Shown here in pieces: positions 60,021 through 64,000 of a DNA stretch of 64,000 nt. Both the position numbers and the translations under genes were made by a program. Source of the DNA: CAZBUB01 sp964494985 (GTDB lineage: Bacteria > Desulfobacterota > Desulfovibrionia > Desulfovibrionales > Desulfothermaceae); NCBI GenBank assembly GCA_964494985.1, contig CAZBUB010000005.1, positions 1 to 64,000 on the forward strand, written 5' to 3'. The stretch's first letter is position 1; every line of letters starts with the position of its first letter. Below the pieces are notes generated by a model. That model was not told where the DNA came from and searched no databases. It saw only the letters and a list, made by a program, of their open reading frames with translations.

Positions 60021-61358
60021 ATGGAACTGCCCCAGAATTTACCCTGCGAGGCCATCCTGGACAGCATTGCTGACGGTGTATTCACCGTGGATCCGGATTG
60101 GAACATCACTTTCTTCAACCAAGCCGCAGAGCAGATCACCCAGATCAGCCGTAACGAAGCCCTGGGCCAGAAATGCTGGGAGATATTTCGCTCCAGCCTG
60201 TGCGACGGCAACTGCGCCTTGGATTTTTGCATGCGCAACTCTCAACCCATCAGCAATAAATCTGTTTTTTTCATCCGGCCGGATGGAACCAGAGTCCCCA
60301 TCAGCATCAGCGCTGCTCCGCTGTATGACGCTCAAGGCAAACTCATGGGCGGAGTGGAGACCTTCCGGGATCTAAGCGCCATTCAGTATATGCGCCAGAA
60401 GATGGAAGAGAAGTACACCTTTGAGGATATAGTGGGCAAGAGCCAGCGTATGCAGGAGATCTTCCGCATCCTGCCCCAGGTGGCCAAGAGCCCCTCTTCT
60501 GTGTTGATCAGCGGAGAATCCGGAACCGGCAAGGAGCTGATCGCTCAGGCCTTGCACAATCTGAGCCCCAGACACGAGGCGCCCTTTGTGGTGGTCAATT
60601 GCGCCGCACTGCCCGAGCATCTCCTGGAGTCCGAGCTGTTCGGCTACAAGGCAGGGGCCTTTACAGACGCTAAGAAGGACAAGCCTGGCAGGTTCCAGAT
60701 GGCGCACAAAGGCAGCCTGTTTCTGGACGAGATCGGGGAGATGCCTCTGGCCCTGCAGGTCAAGCTGTTGCGGGTTTTGCAGGATAAAAGAGTAGAACCC
60801 TTGGGGGCCTTACAATCGGAAAAAGTGGATGTGCGCATAATTGCAGCTACTAACAAGGATCTTGCCAGCTGCGTGGAAAATGGGGAGTTCCGCAGGGACC
60901 TGTATTACAGGCTGAACGTGGTCCAGATCCATATGCCTGCCTTGAGGGAGCGCAAAGAGGATCTGCCTCTTTTAGTCAATCATTTTATCCGCAGCTTCAA
61001 TCTGCTGCAGGATAGGCATGTGCAGGGCATATCAGAGGATGCTCTGGCAGCCCTGCTGCGGCACGACTTTCCAGGCAACATCCGGGAGCTGGAGAACGTG
61101 ATAGAGTACTGCTTCATACTCTGCTCCGAAGGTTTTATCCAGGTGGAGCATCTGCCGGACTACCTGCGGCCTACAGCTTCCCAGGACATCTGGGAGGCCA
61201 GGGAGCCCAGGACTCTGGAGGAGATCAAATGCCAGGCCGTGCTGCAGACCCTGGAGCGTAATCAGGGCAGAAAGATGCAAACTTGCAGGGAATTGGACAT
61301 TTCCAAGGACACCCTGCGCAGGATGCTGCAGCGCTGTCAAGGTCAGGCGCAGGATTAG
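60021..61358 (+). CDS. PAS-domain sigma-54-dependent activator (Orp-cluster-type regulator)
   Basis: N-terminal PAS (SIADGVFTVDPDWNITFFNQAAEQIT) with a cysteine set, CWEIFRSSLCDGNCALDFC (Cys52, 61, 65, 70), that could carry a redox cofactor or metal. AAA+ domain with GESGTGKELIAQA near 166 and Walker B DEIGEM; the sigma-54 loop reads GAFTDA instead of GAFTGA. The C-terminal Fis-like helix-turn-helix ends MQTCRELDISKDTLRRML. It resembles the activator beside orp genes in Desulfovibrio vulgaris, and a sigma-54-like promoter lies about 100 bases downstream of its stop codon. Confidence 0.9.
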   Translation: MELPQNLPCEAILDSIADGVFTVDPDWNITFFNQAAEQITQISRNEALGQKCWEIFRSSLCDGNCALDFCMRNSQPISNKSVFFIRPDGTRVPISISAAPLYDAQGKLMGGVETFRDLSAIQYMRQKMEEKYTFEDIVGKSQRMQEIFRILPQVAKSPSSVLISGESGTGKELIAQALHNLSPRHEAPFVVVNCAALPEHLLESELFGYKAGAFTDAKKDKPGRFQMAHKGSLFLDEIGEMPLALQVKLLRVLQDKRVEPLGALQSEKVDVRIIAATNKDLASCVENGEFRRDLYYRLNVVQIHMPALRERKEDLPLLVNHFIRSFNLLQDRHVQGISEDALAALLRHDFPGNIRELENVIEYCFILCSEGFIQVEHLPDYLRPTASQDIWEAREPRTLEEIKCQAVLQTLERNQGRKMQTCRELDISKDTLRRMLQRCQGQAQD

Positions 61359-61455
61359 CCCGACAGCAAACCTCATGGGCGATTAATGCGCCAGCCAATT
61401 CAGTCTGTAAAAGCCTTCCATGAGCCAAGCCATTGCCATGCCATGTTTTTTTGTC

Positions 61456-61471
61456 TGGCACGTTTTGTGCT
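61456..61471 (+). promoter_or_regulatory. Sigma-54 promoter (-24/-12) of the Orp-like operon
   Basis: TGGCACGTTTTGTGCT matches the consensus TGGCACRNNNNTTGCW at all but one position, with GG at -24 and GC at -12 correctly spaced. Transcription would start near 61483, about 70 bases before the ATG of the NifX-family gene. The upstream neighbour encodes a sigma-54 activator, which supports the assignment. Confidence 0.82.
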
Positions 61472-61550
61472 ATCTGGCTTATGCAAGCAGGGGCCTGGAC
61501 GTGCCCTGCCTGTGACGTATGCATGTTTCTCAAGCCCAAGGGTGCAGGAT

Positions 61551-62357
61551 ATGAAGCTTTGTTTAGCAGCCTACAAGAACCGTTTGGCTTCACTCTTTGA
61601 CAACTGCACCAACTTGCTGCTGTTCCAGGAAAGCTCTCCTGGCTTCTGGGAACAGATCGGGGAGATCCGGGTGCCTGAAAAAAGCGGGGACTTCCTGCGG
61701 GCCCGGCTCTTGCTGGAGCACGGAGTGCAGGTCTTGATCTGTGGTGCTATGAGCGGATGCACCAAACGCCTGCTGCAAAGTGCCGGGGTCCAGGTTCTGG
61801 ACTGGATGCGCGGTGAGATCCAGGAAGTACTCGGTGCCTGGCAGCAGGGGGAGCTTTCTGCTCTGCTTATGCCTGGTTGCAGGCGAAAGGGCCGCAGGGC
61901 GGGAAACTGCCAGGTAAGATCCCGGAGCAGGAAGCAGGGCTCCAGAAGTCCAGGCAGAAACAGGCAAAATGCATTCATGAAGGAGGTTAATTCCATGAAA
62001 GTAGCGGTGAGCAGTCAAGGCAACGATCTGGATTCTGGTCTGGATCCCAGATTTGGACGGGCAGTTGGGTTTATAATTTATGACCTGGATACCCAAGAGT
62101 CCCAGTTCATTTCCAATGAGCAAAACTTGTACGCCTCCCAAGGGGCGGGTATTCAAACAGCCCAGAATGTGGCCAAAACAGGGGTCCAGGCTGTAATTAC
62201 CGGGCATGTGGGGCCTAAAGCCTTTTCAGCGCTGCAGGCAGGGGGTATCCCTGTCTATCTCTGCCAGTCCGGGACCGTGCAGGAAGCCCTGCAGGCTTAT
62301 GAACAAGGCAGGCTGCAGCAGGCAGAAGGTGCGGACAAAGCAGGACACTGGCAGTAG
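61551..62357 (+). CDS. Fused NifX-family/orange-protein-like two-domain ORF
   Basis: One open frame of 268 residues containing two NifX/NafY-like domains: MKLCLAAYKNRLASLFDNC...VQVLICGAMSGCTKRLL...DWMRGEIQEVL (about 1-105), an Arg/Ser-rich linker, and MKVAVSSQGNDLDSGLDPRFGRAVGFIIYDLDT (149-268), which resembles the Desulfovibrio orange protein binding a Mo/Cu-sulfide cluster. In known clusters these are separate genes. A full AAGGAGG lies 8 bases before the internal ATG at 61995, and another frame ends in TAA at 61988, exactly before that ATG, so a frameshift may have joined them. Either one fusion or two proteins may be made. Confidence 0.72.
   Translation: MKLCLAAYKNRLASLFDNCTNLLLFQESSPGFWEQIGEIRVPEKSGDFLRARLLLEHGVQVLICGAMSGCTKRLLQSAGVQVLDWMRGEIQEVLGAWQQGELSALLMPGCRRKGRRAGNCQVRSRSRKQGSRSPGRNRQNAFMKEVNSMKVAVSSQGNDLDSGLDPRFGRAVGFIIYDLDTQESQFISNEQNLYASQGAGIQTAQNVAKTGVQAVITGHVGPKAFSALQAGGIPVYLCQSGTVQEALQAYEQGRLQQAEGADKAGHWQ
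61995..62357 (+). CDS. Orange-protein-like NifX domain protein (internal start)
   Basis: Alternative product of the preceding ORF, in the same frame: 120 residues, MKVAVSSQGNDLDSGLDPRFGRA...VAKTGVQAVITGHVGPKAFSALQAGGIPVYL, the length of a stand-alone NifX/orange-type protein. AAGGAGG (61980-61986) is a stronger ribosome-binding site than that of the long ORF. I list it because it is likely to be translated on its own. Confidence 0.7.
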   Translation: MKVAVSSQGNDLDSGLDPRFGRAVGFIIYDLDTQESQFISNEQNLYASQGAGIQTAQNVAKTGVQAVITGHVGPKAFSALQAGGIPVYLCQSGTVQEALQAYEQGRLQQAEGADKAGHWQ

Positions 62358-62394
62358 CTCGCGACAATATTTTCAGACTTATAAGGAGTACAAG

Positions 62395-63279
62395 ATGCGT
62401 CTGGCTATAGCCAGTGGCAAAGGCGGCACTGGCAAAACCACGGTAGCTGTGAATCTGGCGGTTTGGCTGGCCCAGCAGGGAAGGCAGGTCAGCTTGGCGG
62501 ACTGTGATGTGGAGGAGCCAAATGCGCACTATTTCCTGGATGTGCCCTGGGATTTCTCCCAGACCCAGACTGTGCCTGTGCCCCAGATAGATCACAGCCT
62601 GTGCCTGGGCCAGGAATGCCAGAAGTGTGTGCAGGAATGCAGGTTCAAAGCCCTGATCTGGATGGTGCGGGAAGTTATGGTTTTTCCTGAGCTATGTCAC
62701 AGCTGCGGTCTGTGCGAATACATCTGCCCTGTGCAGGCTGTCTCCTACACCACTCGGGATATAGGGGTCCTGCGCCAAGGTCAGGCCAGGGGGCTGAAGG
62801 TCAGCGGCGGAATGCTGCGCATTGGGGAGGCCATGGCTCCACCGCTTATCAGGCGGGTTCTGGATGCTGCTCTCCAGGAGGAGATCCAGATCGTGGACGC
62901 CCCGCCTGGGACATCCTGCCCGGTAATAGAGGCTATCAAGGATGCAGATTTTGTGCTTTTGGTGGCAGAGCCTACTCCATTCGGGGTGCATGATTTTGAT
63001 TTGGCGGTGCAGCTGATGCGCAAACTGGGTCTTCCCTTTGGCGTGGTCATCAACCGGGAAGGCATGGGGGATGAAAAACTGCAGCAGCGCGTGCAGGAAG
63101 AAAAGATACCAGTCCTGGCCAGATTCCCTTACAGTAAGGAGGCTGCCCAGGCGTATTCCAAAGGGCTGCTCCTTTTGGAGGGTGCGAACGGCTTCCAGGA
63201 GATCTACAGCCAGCTTTGGGCCAATCTGCAGCAGGCGGCAGACAAAATTAAGGTCCAGGAGCAAGGTGCGTATGGCTAA
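62395..63279 (+). CDS. MinD/Mrp-type ATPase with ferredoxin-like insert (Orp type), first
   Basis: Deviant Walker A at the N-terminus (LAIASGKGGTGKTTVAVN) and VSLADCDVEEPN. An inserted Fe-S region supplies Cys clusters: CLGQECQKCVQEC near 80 and CHSCGLCEYICPVQAV near 105, the latter fitting a [4Fe-4S] ferredoxin motif (CxxCxxCxxxCP). Then GEAMAPPLIRRVL, VDAPPGTSCPV (Walker B) and AEPTPFGVHDFDL. Members occur beside the orange protein in sulfate reducers and in other anaerobes. AAGGAG precedes ATG 62395. It follows the NifX-family ORF by 37 bases, in the same operon. Confidence 0.9.
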   Translation: MRLAIASGKGGTGKTTVAVNLAVWLAQQGRQVSLADCDVEEPNAHYFLDVPWDFSQTQTVPVPQIDHSLCLGQECQKCVQECRFKALIWMVREVMVFPELCHSCGLCEYICPVQAVSYTTRDIGVLRQGQARGLKVSGGMLRIGEAMAPPLIRRVLDAALQEEIQIVDAPPGTSCPVIEAIKDADFVLLVAEPTPFGVHDFDLAVQLMRKLGLPFGVVINREGMGDEKLQQRVQEEKIPVLARFPYSKEAAQAYSKGLLLLEGANGFQEIYSQLWANLQQAADKIKVQEQGAYG

Positions 63280-63594
63280 CTGAGATTGCAAGGGGCAAAA
63301 GAATTTGTGTAACTGATCAACAAGTCTTGGCAAAGAGATCCTAGGTTCGCAGACTCACTCAGAGCCTGTCCTGAGTCTTCGAAGGAAGGACAGATTAGAA
63401 TCTGTTGTCTTTGTTGTCATTCTAAACGATGCTTGGAGTGAAGAATCTCTCTTAGAATCAGCTCTACCAGGAGTTATTGAGAAGAGGAGATTTTTTGCCC
63501 CTATCTGGAATTCGGCATTAATGCAATTTAACCATTGCATTATAAGGATCTTTAACGGATCAGCAGGTCTCAAAACTAAAAAGGGTCCAAGCTC
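63280..63594. other. Intergenic region with repeat-like sequences and a small inverted repeat
   Basis: About 315 bases between the two MinD-type genes. It contains CTGTCCT...AGGACAG (63366-63393), a stretch TCATTCTAAACGATGC...GAAGAATCTCTC (63418-63455) resembling a short dispersed repeat known in many bacterial genomes (from memory), and AATGCAAT-N6-ATTGCATT (63520-63541), an 8-bp inverted repeat about 50 bases upstream of the next start. No gene was recognised. It suggests that the second ATPase gene may have its own promoter. Confidence 0.5.
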
Positions 63595-64000
63595 ATGAAG
63601 GAAGTGGTCGTTATCAGCGGTAAAGGAGGTACGGGCAAGACCAGCATAGTGGCTGGGTTGGCCGCTTTAGGGCCAGAAAAGATCCTGGCGGACTGTGATG
63701 TGGACGCCTCTGATCTGCATCTGGTTCTGGATCCGCAGATCCAGGAGAGTCACGAGTTTGTCAGTGGAGAGCTGGCTAGGATCGATCAGGGGCTGTGCAC
63801 TGCTTGCGGCCTGTGTCGTGACCACTGCCGATTCGATGCTATATCAGAGGATTACCAGGTGCTGCAGGAGCACTGCGAAGGCTGCGCCCTTTGCTATCAT
63901 GTTTGCCCGGCAGGGGCGATATCCATGCAGCCCAGGCTCTGCGGACATTGGTTTAAATCCAAGACCAGGTTTGGCCCCTTGGTGCATGCCAGATTAGGTA
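63595..64000 (+). CDS. MinD-type ATPase with ferredoxin-like insert, second (cut by window end)
   Basis: The first 135 residues are in the window: MKEVVVISGKGGTGKTSIVAGL (deviant Walker A), ILADCDVDASDLHLVL, then ferredoxin-like clusters CTACGLCRDHCRFDAI near 75 and CEGCALCYHVCPAGAI near 102. Both clusters follow CxxCxxCxxxC. It is a paralogue of the preceding ATPase and, by the Desulfovibrio layout, the second partner of the complex. The start has AAAAGGGT upstream. The Walker B half lies beyond the window. Confidence 0.9.
   Translation, partial: MKEVVVISGKGGTGKTSIVAGLAALGPEKILADCDVDASDLHLVLDPQIQESHEFVSGELARIDQGLCTACGLCRDHCRFDAISEDYQVLQEHCEGCALCYHVCPAGAISMQPRLCGHWFKSKTRFGPLVHARLG

Noticed and set aside
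61386..61550. Upstream in-frame extension of the NifX-family gene
   Set aside because: It overlaps the sigma-54 promoter, has no ribosome-binding site, and its residues are not protein-like.
1..64000. CRISPR arrays, prophage, transposase, rRNA or tRNA genes
   Set aside because: No regularly spaced direct repeats, phage structural genes, transposase-like proteins or tRNA/rRNA patterns were seen on reading either strand; a program-based search was not possible.

Overview
The window looks like chromosome of a motile, anaerobic, sulfate-reducer-type bacterium of the Desulfovibrionales (Desulfobacterota). This rests on gene content, not on a search: a relative of the Desulfovibrio 'orange protein' (Orp) cluster, with Fe-S-containing MinD-type ATPases next to a sigma-54 regulator; a DUF3786 protein with a corrinoid-protein-like [4Fe-4S] motif; a large chemotaxis operon; CIRCE-controlled groESL; and many PAS hybrid kinases. 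A BCCT osmolyte transporter may point to a saline habitat. No rRNA, tRNA, CRISPR array, prophage or transposase was seen.

Layout. 0-10 kb is housekeeping: a deacetylase/hydantoinase-like pair, purE, dut, a TrmH-type RNA methyltransferase, aroC, a MATE exporter, a DUF2156 protein and a divergent PurD-like ATP-grasp enzyme. 10-20 kb is protein quality control: CIRCE-groES-groEL, htpX and ftsH, mixed with a metallo-beta-lactamase-fold hydrolase, a VOC protein, a methyltransferase, a HAD hydrolase and a zincin-like protein. 20-28 kb holds an exported TPR (TatT-like) protein, a beta-propeller protein, a BTAD/STAND regulator, a decayed AbrB/RelE toxin-antitoxin locus, a DUF3786 protein and malic enzyme. 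28-34 kb carries a BCCT transporter with a universal stress protein, a split permease and a K+ channel. 34-40 kb has a MaoC protein, a zinc-ribbon ParA beside a GAF-RHH protein, a PilZ protein, a sigma-54 response regulator and an apparently intact VapBC-type module.

40.8-54 kb is one chemotaxis operon: MCP-like coiled-coil protein, STAS, CheY, CheA, MCP, CheW, CheR, receiver, CheD, CheB, receiver and a hybrid kinase, closed by a strong terminator. 54.9-64 kb begins with an Fe-dependent alcohol dehydrogenase and a four-PAS hybrid kinase. It then runs into an Orp-like cluster: small proteins, a PAS/sigma-54 activator, a close match to a sigma-54 promoter, an ORF joining two NifX-family domains, and two MinD-type ATPases with ferredoxin-like inserts, the second cut by the window end.

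The most notable unexplained signal is a dispersed, highly palindromic element of 259-319 bp in three intergenic copies (14987-15263 inverted, 27913-28231, 31853-32111). A 15-bp stem is perfectly paired in every copy although its sequence differs between copies. Several loci carry small disruptions (an antitoxin frameshift, a toxin nonsense codon, two frameshifted small ORFs, a possible frameshift fusion in the Orp-like gene). These may be real decay or draft-sequence errors.
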